Part shown: piece after piece, positions 11,436 to 21,010 of the stretch
How the letters are laid out: each line of letters opens with the position of its first letter
Position numbering within the stretch: the first letter of the stretch is position 1
From: Fennellomyces sp. T-0311
Taxonomy: Eukaryota; Mucoromycota; Mucoromycetes; Mucorales; Lichtheimiaceae
NCBI GenBank assembly: GCA_025266875.1
Contig: JALLLT010000017.1
Span: forward strand, 62,001-126,000
Direction: 5' to 3'
DNA length: 64,000 bases
The notes under the pieces: model-generated
Databases searched by the model: none
Told to the model about the DNA's origin: nothing
What the model saw: only the letters and a program-made list of their open reading frames with translations
Translations under genes and position numbers: made by a program

Positions 11436-12293
11436 ATGTCGATCCAAGAAGAACGCATTTTTGTTGTTGGTGGCACAGGAAACATTGGTTCAATTGTTGT
11501 GCAGGATCTTATCAAAAGCGGCGCACAAGTTACTATCTATACGCGATCACCACAAAAGGTGCCTCAAGCCAGTACTGTATCGATAGCTCAAGGAGACTAT
11601 AGCGATTGGACACCACTTGAAAAGGCACTCCCTGGTCATACCCGTCTTTTCCTTTTGGTTGGTGACGTACCCCACCAAACGGAAATCAAGATTGATGTCG
11701 CCAAACGGGCCTATGCTGCCGGTATCAAGCAAATAGTGGATTTATCTACTGTACGACTGCCATTACGTGACTACGTGGTCCTCGATGCACATGCGCTAGC
11801 AGAGGACGCTATTTATGCCATCCCCAACCGTGGTGCTTATATTGCTCTGCGCCCTACAAACTTCATGACGAACCAACTCGCTTTCATCAATACTATTAAG
11901 GAGCAGAACATTCTCGTCGATGCAGCTGCCCCAGATGAACCTCAGGAATTTATATCGCCTCGTGATATTGCAACAGTGGCTGTCCGTATTCTGGGTGAAG
12001 CTATTGTCAAGCACAAAGATGCCGCTTATGAAATCATTGGTGATGTTACGACACCAAACAAACGCGCTGAATATCTATCTAAGGCACTCGGAAGAACCAT
12101 CACTTACAAGCAGCTTCCAGTACAAGAAGTATATGATAAGTTCCGAGAGATAGGATGGGACCACGCAGCTGCATACTTTATGTCCACCTATCAGCATGTG
12201 AGACCACCCTCACGCGGACTACAGTTATTGTTGGGTCGCTCTCCCGAATCATATGAGGAGTGGACAGAAAGCAACAAGAGCCTTTTTGCTTAA
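11436..12293 (+). CDS. NmrA-like NAD(P)-binding oxidoreductase, tandem copy 3
   Basis: Intronless, 285 aa. The Rossmann loop is IFVVGGTGNIGSIVV; TRSPQKVPQASTVSIAQGDY is shared almost exactly with copy 2. LRPTNFMTNQLAF, DAAAPDEPQEFISPRDIA and LQLLLGRSPESYEEW complete the family pattern. The family-specific variable zone (about residues 95-125) differs from both siblings (TVRLPLRDYVVLDAHALAED). It is predicted to be a soluble NAD(P)H-dependent enzyme; the substrate is unknown. The equal length of three copies and retained reading frames suggest all are functional and diverging after tandem duplication. Confidence 0.85.
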   Translation: MSIQEERIFVVGGTGNIGSIVVQDLIKSGAQVTIYTRSPQKVPQASTVSIAQGDYSDWTPLEKALPGHTRLFLLVGDVPHQTEIKIDVAKRAYAAGIKQIVDLSTVRLPLRDYVVLDAHALAEDAIYAIPNRGAYIALRPTNFMTNQLAFINTIKEQNILVDAAAPDEPQEFISPRDIATVAVRILGEAIVKHKDAAYEIIGDVTTPNKRAEYLSKALGRTITYKQLPVQEVYDKFREIGWDHAAAYFMSTYQHVRPPSRGLQLLLGRSPESYEEWTESNKSLFA

Positions 12294-12945
12294 TGTGATT
12301 GTAATTGTAATCGTATATTGAGCAAAAATATATAAAAAAAAAAATAAAGCACTAACCTAATGCTTTTTCAACCCTAATATAAAGTTTTCACTATGTCAAA
12401 TCCAAAAAGCTGTTGATGCGTGAAGAAAGCTCGTTAAATAAACGAAGTGTGGCTTACTGGATAGATATTGTACACATTTGAGATTTCCAAGAAGCCGTAT
12501 CTAAAAATTGAAGACTATAATGAAAAGTGAATAAGTTTGGGAGCGACAATTTACATTTTGCGAGTCTTTTTTCTAGAACGAATGGTGTGCTCATGCATAG
12601 CTGTTAGTGTATGCACAACTTCTTCCAATTTGGAATGTTATTTATAATGAAAGGCTCCTAATTGGCAGGTAATTAGTCATCGATACATGACTTTTATCGA
12701 GAAGGATTTCAGTTATGTAAACGCTTTTATGGCACGAAAGACATTTGTAGAATTCCCTTTATTGTAGTTACTTACCAAGCTGAGCCCTTCGAAGTGGAAC
12801 GATTGTGGTCCATTCCCAGGGACTAATCATTACGTAATCCATCCTTTTGCATAACGTATATATATAACTGCGCCAATAAGCTATCGACGTTTGAGAGTAC
12901 ACTACCGATCTTTCACCAACCTTTTGTGCTTAAAAGTCAACTGCT
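12294..12945. other. Spacer between NmrA-like copy 3 and the decayed copy
   Basis: This ~650-bp AT-rich spacer has an A-run at about 12334-12345 just after copy 3. A TATATATATAA string at about 12858-12868 lies ~80 bp before the decayed copy's start, so a promoter-like arrangement is still visible there. Confidence 0.4.
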
Positions 12946-13430
12946 ATGTTGACCGAAGAAGACCGCACTTTTGCTGTTGATTGTACTGGAACTTGGCTCA
13001 CTAGTCATACAGGAGCTTATTTGAAGCCGCTCATAAGTCGCCATCTATGCTCGATCAGCTGGAAAAGTGCCTCGAGCGAGTAATAATGTGGTGGTGATTT
13101 AGCGGGACTACAGCGACTGTGTACCACCTCGAAAGTCAATTGCTGGCCATCTTCGCCTTTTCCTCTTTAATTGCTGATATACGTACCAGACCTCGCTTAA
13201 GCCAAGGCCGATGTTGTCAAACAAGCTTCTGGTACTGGTGTTAAGCAACTCTCGGTACAAGAAATATACAATACATATGCACGCAAACGTCGGCTGAAAT
13301 CGCACAACTGCGTACTTTCAACAATCTGCGTAACAAGGTGGGGGTCTGTCTAGCGTGGACTGCCGCTGCTACTGGGTTAATCCCCAGAGATTTTTGAAAA
13401 GTGGACAGAAAACAAAGCAGAAGCGACTGT
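12946..13430 (+). pseudogene. Decayed NmrA-like copy 4
   Basis: The start (MLTEEDRTFAVD) aligns with MSIQEERIFVVG of copy 3, but frameshifts and stops follow within ~130 bp. Recognisable blocks remain in order: GAAAAGTGCC (the SPEKVP region), GACTACAGCGACTG (GDYSDW), GGCCATCTTCGCCTTTTCCT (GHTRLFL), GGTGTTAAGCAACTC (GVKQL). Then an abrupt jump to TACAAGAAATATAC (the VQEIY region near the C-terminus), ending with CTGCTACTGGGTTAAT and GAAAAGTGGACAGAAAACAA. About 380 bp of central gene is missing relative to copies 1-3. It has no coding capacity. It lies ~90 bp before the eIF3L stop codon (convergent). Confidence 0.85.
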
Positions 13431-13520
13431 AGTACTTAGATGCGGAACAAATACAATGAGTCACGCCTAGCGTAAACAAATGGGCTTTTATGATTTTATT
13501 TTGCTAATAAAACAGTACTT

Positions 13521-15529
13521 TTACGCCCGCTGTTCTAAGCTGGCAACAATATCCTCGCAACGGTTGATATTGCGCAAGAACCAGTCGGCATAGCGTCGGC
13601 CGACCTTGCTTTCAGCAATATGTACAACATCTTGCTTCATGCAGAAATCCAGATCCGAAGTTGGCAAGTATTCGCCATCCAATAAGTCACCGCTGACCCA
13701 CTTGATTTGACGCGACTTTTGCTTGAATACCAAGAGTTGCATGGTCAACTCTTCGGGGTCCATCTCCAAGAACTTGGCCAGCTTATCGATACCCATGGTT
13801 GTGTAAAGCTTCATGAATGATCGAAGCGTAGGAAGCTTGATCTGGTTCTGAATGTCGGTCACAAATGTCTTCATGTAGATGGTGTAGGGATCCTTTCGTA
13901 GCATGATTTGGCTGGTTAGTCAGGCTCTCGTACCAAAATGCAAGGGGAATGACTTACAACACGTGGGGTGCCGTCAAGACGTCCTGAGGCCGAGATGAAT
14001 TTAGGGCAAGCATGCTGGAACAGGTCTTCGAAAACGGGGATGCCTTCCTCACTTGTAGAATATCAGACCACCATAATACCAGAATGCCATATTCGCACAC
14101 ACTTACCCCTTTTGCATTTTAGAGATATGTTCACCGTACTTTTCACGAAGGTGAGTGTGGATGTTTTCATCAAGGCGAGTTGGGCAGAGAGCAATGCACA
14201 TGGCCAACAGGGCATACATTTGATCACTCTTTCGTGTAAGCTAATATCCATATCAATTAGTAAACACGCAAGTTAGCCAGCCAGCTTGCGGTACGCACCT
14301 GTTCGGATTGGTATGATCTGCTGTGGTAGGGCTTGGTACGTAAAAGGAAGGAGAGAATGTTGGAGAATGCTTTGATGGCATCGGCGTAGCGACGCATCAT
14401 CATGTATGCGAAACCAACATAGTAATAAGCAGTGACATGGCATGCTGATACACGAGCAAACAATGCCTAAAACTCTCCATCAGATCACCATCGTCTTCCA
14501 CCCGCTCTGACTGTTACCTTTTTGTTCAGCACAACATTATCCATCATCTTCAAGGCAAGAACAAAGTCGCCCAACAAGCAGTTCACGCGAAGCAAACCGA
14601 TGATGGAGAAGTAACCGAGGTTCTTGTACAATGGACGGGAACCGTATTCACCGGCAGCCTCCCTAGTGAATCACACCATTAGAAAACTGAAATCACCTCT
14701 CTTCGAGCTGTCCATACATCATGTCACCGCCATTCTTGCTGACGAGAAGCTGCTCATTGATGCGGGACTTTTGGATGAACGAGTACAGGACATTGAGGAC
14801 GCTGTAGGTGCTCCAGATCTGCGGGTTGTCGCGCAACAAAGCATACTCCTCCTCGGACTTGCTTTTGAGACGGTCGCGGTAGTTGCTGAAGGACTGGAAC
14901 TGGTAGATGAATTCGTCGATGATATCCCACAACCACTGATTGGGCAATTCGAGGTTGACGGGGCCATCCGAGTTCAAGATGTAGTTGAACAGATCGCAGT
15001 AGTTTTCGTAGGAACGGAATCGGTGCTCCAACGTAGGCGTCAAACGGCCATAGATGTGGCGATAGTACAGTTCGCGATACAGCGTCAAGAAAACCTCGTC
15101 TGTATACATAAGGTATCAGTGAACAATGTCCTGTCATTAGCACTTGCTGAATCGCTTTACCGTTGCTGACGAGGGGCGCAATGACCTCGGCCTCGGGCCA
15201 GGGCTGCTTTGTGTAGTACTTATCCGTCAACTTGTTGAACGACGTGTCGTAGATGTTGTGCAGTTCGTACACATTGTTCTCGAGGACATTGCGGTAGAAG
15301 AACAGAATGAAGTTGCGAACAACATCCGGGATCTGGACGGTTGCTGGTTGCTGGCTCACGGAAACTGGAACAAACACATTACTATTATATGAAAAAATGC
15401 ATGTCAATACTGAAATGTACCTTCGCCATCAAAGCCATCATCGAGATCAGCATTGCCAGAGTAGCGCGCTTGGGCGACAAGCTCGACCTCGGCAACCAAA
15501 TCGTCGTCTTCAAATACGTCGTTATACAT
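13521..15529 (-). CDS. EIF3L: Translation initiation factor eIF3 subunit L
   Basis: Eight exons on the minus strand: 15529-15421, 15364-15161, 15099-14697, 14662-14518, 14466-14299, 14240-14107, 14051-13958 and 13892-13521. The total is 1,629 nt, 542 aa, the usual eIF3L size. Diagnostic stretches include [97 protein letters not shown], the PCI-type C-terminus [20 protein letters not shown] and [20 protein letters not shown]. The subunit is a PCI-domain component of the eIF3 scaffold in the cytoplasm. The last acceptor was placed at 13893 because it keeps phase and joins [12 protein letters not shown]. The N-terminus is short and acidic. Some fungi lack this subunit, so its presence fits an early-diverging lineage. 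Confidence 0.92.
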
Positions 15530-15775
15530 CGTGCAACGGAGTGAATAGCAACTTGCTGGCGTTTTTCAAGCGTAAAAAACGGGAGCTTCCAAGCCACACA
15601 AGATTTTGAGTGCTGGTCCATACATATTAAGAAATGAAATGGATGGTTTAATAACTATGGCAACAAGACGCCATTGTTACAATGACTAACAGCAATATAA
15701 TGTGTCTAATATACGTGGAGGAAAGAAAAAGAGGAGAAGATTATACACAGATGTTTTTTTGTGTGCTCGTGGCCT

Positions 15776-17331
15776 CTAATACGGAGGATAGCCTGGTTGC
15801 GGGTAGCCTGGTTGCGGCGGATATCCTTGTCCTGGATGAGATGGAGGAGGGCCCTGATGCGGGGGAGGAGGACCGCCTGCTGGAGGATAGCCACCGGCTG
15901 GAGGGTAGTTGTGTTGTGGGGCTGGGAAATGGGAGGGTGGACCCTGCCCAAAGTGCTCTGGCGGATAATTGGGCAGCGGTTTGCCCGGATGGCTGCCCGG
16001 AGAGTAACCTAATAAAGCAACCACCATTGGCATCCACCTAGCACGATCCAATTGTGAAATAAACCTTACCTCCATTGTTGTACGACTGAGGGTGGGATGG
16101 TGCGCCGCCTGGGCGATATGGTGACGACAGCAAGGGTGCACCCATTGGATGGTTAGGCGAGCCTTGCGGAGGCATGGGTCGAGGCTGCGGGCTGTTGCTA
16201 TAAGGTGCTTTAACAGTGGAAGAACGCCATTGGTTTCCAACCGAAACCGAAGACGACGACGGCATTGATGATGGAGGGCCAACTTGCGTGGCTGCCACAG
16301 GATGGTTAGGAGTGCCCATTGGCTGTGGAGGCATGCCCATTGGTTGTGGAGGCCTGCCCATTGGCTGCGGAGGCATGTTCATAGGTGGTGGTCGTGCGCC
16401 ATGGGGTCCAGGTGGCGCAGGTGCGAATCCGCCGGGTTGAACGTGGTGAGGAGGAGGGCCTGTGTACGGGCCGCCTGGTGGAGGTGGACGCGGTGTTGCG
16501 TTGGGGTGAGCTACAGGGGCCGACGCTGAATGCATTGGAGGTCGAGGGCGTGCTGTAAACTGGTTCTGTATGGGTGGACGCGCAAACGAGACGCCGCCGG
16601 CCATGTGGGGTGGGCGAGGGTGGCCAAACCGAGTAGGCTGTCGCCTTGGCGGGGGGTTCTATGCAAGTAATTTAGACGAAACCGGGGCAACAGCAAGCAC
16701 GAGGCCGAACATACTGCTGAGTAAAATGTCAATTCTAAATAAACATCGCCACCTTCTTGGCCGTTTCGCTGCTTCAGTGAAACCCAATCTATACATTTCT
16801 TGTCAGACCCGCTTGGCTCCATGTGACCTCCGCATTTCGTCAGTTACCATCCGACTCTCCCTCCCTGAGCACTTTGGTCAAATCAATCTGGCCTTCGCAA
16901 ATGATCTGGTCGCCCTTTGGGTCTTCGTTCATCACTTGAACTTGCATGACGTTGTAGCCGTGCGGAACGGGCATATTGACCTTGGGTGGTCGAATTAAGA
17001 TTCACTCCACATGAATAGCTCGTGCTGTTAATACCTGATCATCCCACTGCGGGTTGCGGTTGCCTTGAGGATCCGTCCTGGTTCGTTTCGCGGAATTCGC
17101 TACCTTAAAGACACAGAACGTCTTGAGGTTGCTAGCAACCTAATATACAAGGGCTGTTAGCCCGGGAAAAACTATGTAAAACAGGGGAGAGTCCACGATC
17201 AACCTTGGGTAAGTTCTCCTGCAAAGTTGAAATTAGTCCGCAATGTCGCACTCTCGGCTGGTTGCCATTCTGTTCATTACCCCTTCGATTGCTACAACAG
17301 CCAGCTCACCGATCAATCTTGGTTGGGACAT
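15776..17331 (-). CDS. C2-domain protein with proline-rich tail (Fic1/Inn1-like)
   Basis: Seven exons: 17331-17281, 17218-17204, 17139-17035, 16980-16848, 16788-16715, 16658-16070 and 16008-15776, total 399 aa. Residues ~1-125 form a C2 domain: GELAVVAIEGENLPK, FCVFKVANSAKRT, RNPQWDDQ, MQVQVMNEDPKGDQIICEGQ and a last strand GDVYLELTFYS. The remaining ~270 residues are Pro/Gly/Gln-rich with many PxxP motifs, including three near-perfect heptads PPQPMG(R/M/T) at about 16313-16375 and a final PPAGGYPPAGG / GYPQPGYPPY stretch. N-terminal C2 plus PxxP tail is the architecture of the cytokinesis proteins Inn1 and Fic1, whose tails bind SH3 domains at the septum. That role is inference from architecture. 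Other proline-rich C2 proteins remain possible. Confidence 0.7.
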
Positions 17332-18571
17332 GATGCTGGAGCAAGTGAAAGCGAAAGAAAGCGTTTTTTTTCTATTCCAGGCCCCGAATTCGAAAAGTTC
17401 CTGAAAAGGTAAACTCGTGGGTCGTTGCGCCATAGCCGCTGCTCCTGTGGTGTGCTACAACAGCTGCTACCCATTATGGCTAGTAGTTTGGCACAGACAC
17501 CTCTTAATTATGGTTCTTTCGATCGTCTGGAAGCATGTTTTCTCTCTACAATTATTCGTATCAATGAGCTCTACTATCCAAGTAAGGAATAGTGTCACCG
17601 TGACGCCATGCGCATTAGCGTCGACAGCCCAACAACAGGGTCTCTTGTGCATATCGAAAGCATGCAATAGCAGTAACAAGGAATGCACTCATTGCCTTGC
17701 AGTCTGCTTGACTCTCTTTTCTTTGATTATTATGCGAAACAACGAATATTCCGTCAGATGGGAATATAAAGTTGCAATTACTCCCTGTGGAGTGCCTCAT
17801 ATAACGTGCATACAGTCACTTTTCCCCTTCTTTTCAGTGCTTTGCACTCGTCTAAATCATCTGGACAACAACACGCGTAAGTCACTCTGCTCGCACGGTG
17901 CAATCGTATATTAACGTGGGCATATATTATTAACCGCTTACAAAGTCAGTCGTGATCCGATTCTCAAATTTGAAAGATGACTGGTTCGAACGCGTTTCTT
18001 ATGGAAAAACCGCATGTTGTACACGAGCGCGTTGCCCGGGTTCGAGATTATTAAAATAGCATGCCATTAGGCAGATAGGTGTATCACTACTATCCTTTCA
18101 AGTATACATGAATTGATGTATGTAGCTTGGCCATTTCATTAAACAGTTATTGTTTTTAAATGCTCCTAAGCTAATAAATCTCAGATTACCTGAGTGGCCC
18201 AACGTGTTACGAGCTTCTATATTTACTGGCCAGTATTTTTATACATTGATTTGGTACTTAGGTGTACTTTTGCATCAGGCGCACAAAATGCGTTCCTGAC
18301 ACTCGCCACTGATCAGCATAAAATACAAGTAATAACGGAGTCATTAACACCCGCATCCCACACTATCAACTGCAAAATGGATCCAGATAGAGACGGGAGT
18401 GCATATGTGTGAGTGTTCTTTATGTGAGGTGTATGGTGTTGCACGTAGTGTTGAGGGATCTGGGGAGGGGAAAGGTGCATGTGGGGTGGATAATCGTGTG
18501 TGTTTGTTGTGTGTTGAGGGGGATAAAGGGTTTATTGCTATGCAACGGAAGAAGATAAACATTACATAAGT
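17332..18571. other. Intergenic region, no gene recognised
   Basis: About 1.24 kb between the C2-protein start and the RanBP1 stop, both on the minus strand. A 165-codon open frame (17417-17914, plus) has no recognisable motif and a Cys-rich, biased composition. It is treated as chance. G-rich and TG-rich strings occur at 18400-18530. Confidence 0.45.
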
Positions 18572-19282
18572 TTAAGCATCCTTCTTCTCATCAGCCTTCT
18601 TCTCATCAGCCTTGAGCAGGTCAATGTTGATCTTCTGGACTTCCTCAAACTTGTCCTTGAAGAGCTTGGCGTTGTCAGAGTTGGCGAAACGGATGGCCAA
18701 AGTCTCGGCCTTAGGCTCGCCATCGGAAACGTCAGCAAGCACGTTCCACACCCAAGAGCGGTCCGATCCAACGTTGGGCGAAAGCGACATATCGCTCGAG
18801 ACAAGATGGTTGGCGCAGACCTTGTGTGTCTTGTCACGGCGCATCAACAAACGCACCTTCTTGTTTTCCTTGTGCTGGAGGAACTTGACATCACCAGTAC
18901 CACGTTCTTTCCATTCCTTCAACTGCTTGTCGTAGCGGAACAGCTTGGCACGCCTAATATAAAATGCTAACTCAGTACAAAATGATCCCGCTTACAGGCC
19001 TTCATCTTACATTTTGAACAAAACATCCTCATTTTCTTCGTTGGTCTTCACTTCGACGGCATCAAGTTTGACAACGGGTTCGAAATGGATATCCTCGGAA
19101 GGCTCGACCTCTTCAGTCTAATTTAGATGAAACAACGCCATGCATTAGTCATCTGTTTCTAATTTCGAGCATCTCGACTGAAAAAAAGCTCGTTCACACG
19201 GTATCCCTATTCATCCATCGATATTAACCTGTTCAGGCTTCTCCTCCTTTGGTACGATCTTCTTCTCTTCAGTGTCGGCCAT
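18572..19282 (-). CDS. RANBP1: Ran-binding protein 1 (Ran-specific GTPase-activating co-factor)
   Basis: Three exons: 19282-19229, 19117-19011 and 18953-18572, total 543 nt, 180 aa. An acidic N-terminus leads into the Ran-binding domain: [73 protein letters not shown] and [18 protein letters not shown], then [19 protein letters not shown]. The C-terminus is a lysine/glutamate tail with a tandem ADEKK repeat. RanBP1 binds Ran-GTP in the cytoplasm, stimulates RanGAP and helps dissolve export complexes. The size is slightly smaller than yeast Yrb1 (201 aa). All joins are in phase. It is the only gene between the C2-protein gene and the repeat-rich region that follows. Confidence 0.93.
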
Positions 19283-19529
19283 GTCGGTTATTCGTTTTGA
19301 GCTGAAGGCATGCGCAGCGTAGAGTACCTAAAAGATTAGCTGAGATTGAACTCTGTGCGGTGCCGGGTGGGTGGCACGGGCCTTCGCGTGTGTATTTACG
19401 TGGAAAAAGTGTCCAATCAGCTCATTCTCCTGCGTTACCATTAGCGTGCGAAATCAATATTATAAAGACTAGCACAAGTAGGATGGTTGTAAAATATTAA
19501 AGTAGAGCAGATAAGCTATAAGCTATTAG

Positions 19530-20575
19530 TTGTTAGACAACACTTTCATTGTTAAGACATTGATTCTTTGTTCCTTCCGAGCAATATGTATTCTCCATGT
19601 CACAGTGACATACCTAAGCATCATTATGCATTGTTCGCTGACAGACAGTGGTAACCTCAATATCCCTATATTACAAACGCCGTCGCGTTCTGTTCGTTGC
19701 GTGCACTCCAGCTCAAAGCCTCACTGTTCTAGGGATTTGTGAGACAACCTGCAAAAATGCTAAGATCGATTGCTTTTATGCTATATATGTAGTTGTTTAT
19801 TGATTGTGCTTACTGTCTACATATGTAAATCAAAGATACTTTAAACGCTGCAGCGCGTACCAAACCATAAGAAGGCTTTTATTTATACTGCCCAAACGAC
19901 TTGAAAAGATGCAAGCACAACAGCGCCACTGCCACATAGTAATTAAACGTACCGACAGCTACATACTGATTGATAGCTTTGGTAACAGAGGACCCATGCA
20001 ATCACTTTATTTATAATCAAAACTGTTGCACTGCGTCGATCACAAAACAAAGGGAGAAACGGCTATATATCATAAAGTGTTGATTAATGATGCATCTTTT
20101 TTGTAGATTTCCAGTAGATGATACTTACATTCAGATATTGCATTACGAGATAAAGGCAGAACAAGTATGGCGGCGCCCCAGTTGTCTTGCCGAAGCACGA
20201 CCCTGCGCGTCTGTGGTCGCAGCAACTTTCACTTAGGGCACCGGGCTATCTTACTGGGTCACCACGTACAAGGACCACAGGGACACTGTCGCGTAAGATT
20301 CCTTTGCCATTTCTTGTTGCCAAGGTAAAGAAAAAATGAAAGAACCGCCTATGACCGCAATTGTCACAGGAAATTGTGGTGCTTCTGTAACAGCCTAATC
20401 ATTTACACAAATTGGTTATGTATATCTGATGCATTTACTGGAACCCATCATCGAAGATCTCAATATTTACGTCAGAGATGTAAGCGACCCTTGGTTAGCC
20501 GGATTCCTTAAGAATCAACACTTCAAACGAAATCTTTTGGATTTTGTTTACCAATACCGATTCAAAAGCCCTGCG
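19530..20575 (+). mobile_element. Unknown mobile element U1, copy A (left arm)
   Basis: This segment is colinear over ~1 kb with 39290-38551 on the minus strand, with moderate divergence. Shared blocks include ATTCTTTGTTC near 19561, ACATATGTAAATCAAAGAT near 19820, CCCAAACGACTTGAAAAG near 19887, and a block coding CRSTTLRVCGRSNFHLGHRA at about 20186. A piece coding MHLLEPIIEDLNIYVRDV (20429 on) matches the other copy at 37880. Frames are broken, so this copy is decayed. The element type is not recognised. Confidence 0.6.
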
Positions 20576-20589
20576 TGTGTACTTACATA

Positions 20590-21010
20590 TTTACATATAT
20601 TTAGTAGGTCAAGAACAGTAGTGAAAATTTCACCTAAACCCATCTTAAGCAATTCCATATTCGAGCGGTTACACAGCCTTGTTAGTTCCGGCAGCCATCA
20701 TCACCCAAGTGCTTCTCTCAAAGATTGCTTACCGCACTTTTGCTTGTACTAGGAGAATCCTCTACTCATCACGCACATATTTGAATACGGGTTTTCCAGA
20801 TAGAAATATCGTGTATACCTTGCGACATTTTCATTTGATCTCTTTCTCTGAACTTGGTGTATCAGAATTATCACTGTTCGAGAAAAAGCGCAACAAATAG
20901 TTTTGTCGCCAGCAACAAACGATGGGATCAATAAGAACTTGTCGGTACAAAGTGCTGCACGGGATTCGAAAAATACTGACCATAAAGTAGCAATTCGCCG
21001 ATTACTTCCT
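20590..21010 (-). mobile_element. Element U1, copy A tail in inverted orientation
   Basis: Read on the minus strand, 21000-20870 closely matches 35680-35800 (plus), and 20755-20670 matches 37650-37570 (minus), the piece that codes AKARQRILERSTRVVAAGT in the better copy. Relative to the left arm this tail is inverted, so copy A is a head-to-tail-inverted mosaic. It is a decayed fragment with no intact frame. Confidence 0.5.

Noticed and set aside
14624..15169. 181-codon frame antisense to eIF3L
   Set aside because: It is the shadow of the conserved eIF3L exon 14697-15099; the sense protein is clearly the real one.
16216..16529. Long frames antisense to the proline-rich exon
   Set aside because: They are mirror images of the PPQPMG-type repeats (Gly/Trp/Arg-rich) and lack independent support.
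17417..17914. 165-codon open frame on the plus strand
   Set aside because: No recognisable motif, odd Cys/Leu-rich composition and no intron or homology support; a frame of this size can occur by chance in this much intergenic DNA.
17960..18055. GGTTCGA-type strings resembling a tRNA B box
   Set aside because: The surrounding bases do not form a T-arm or an acceptor stem, and no matching A box lies at the right distance.
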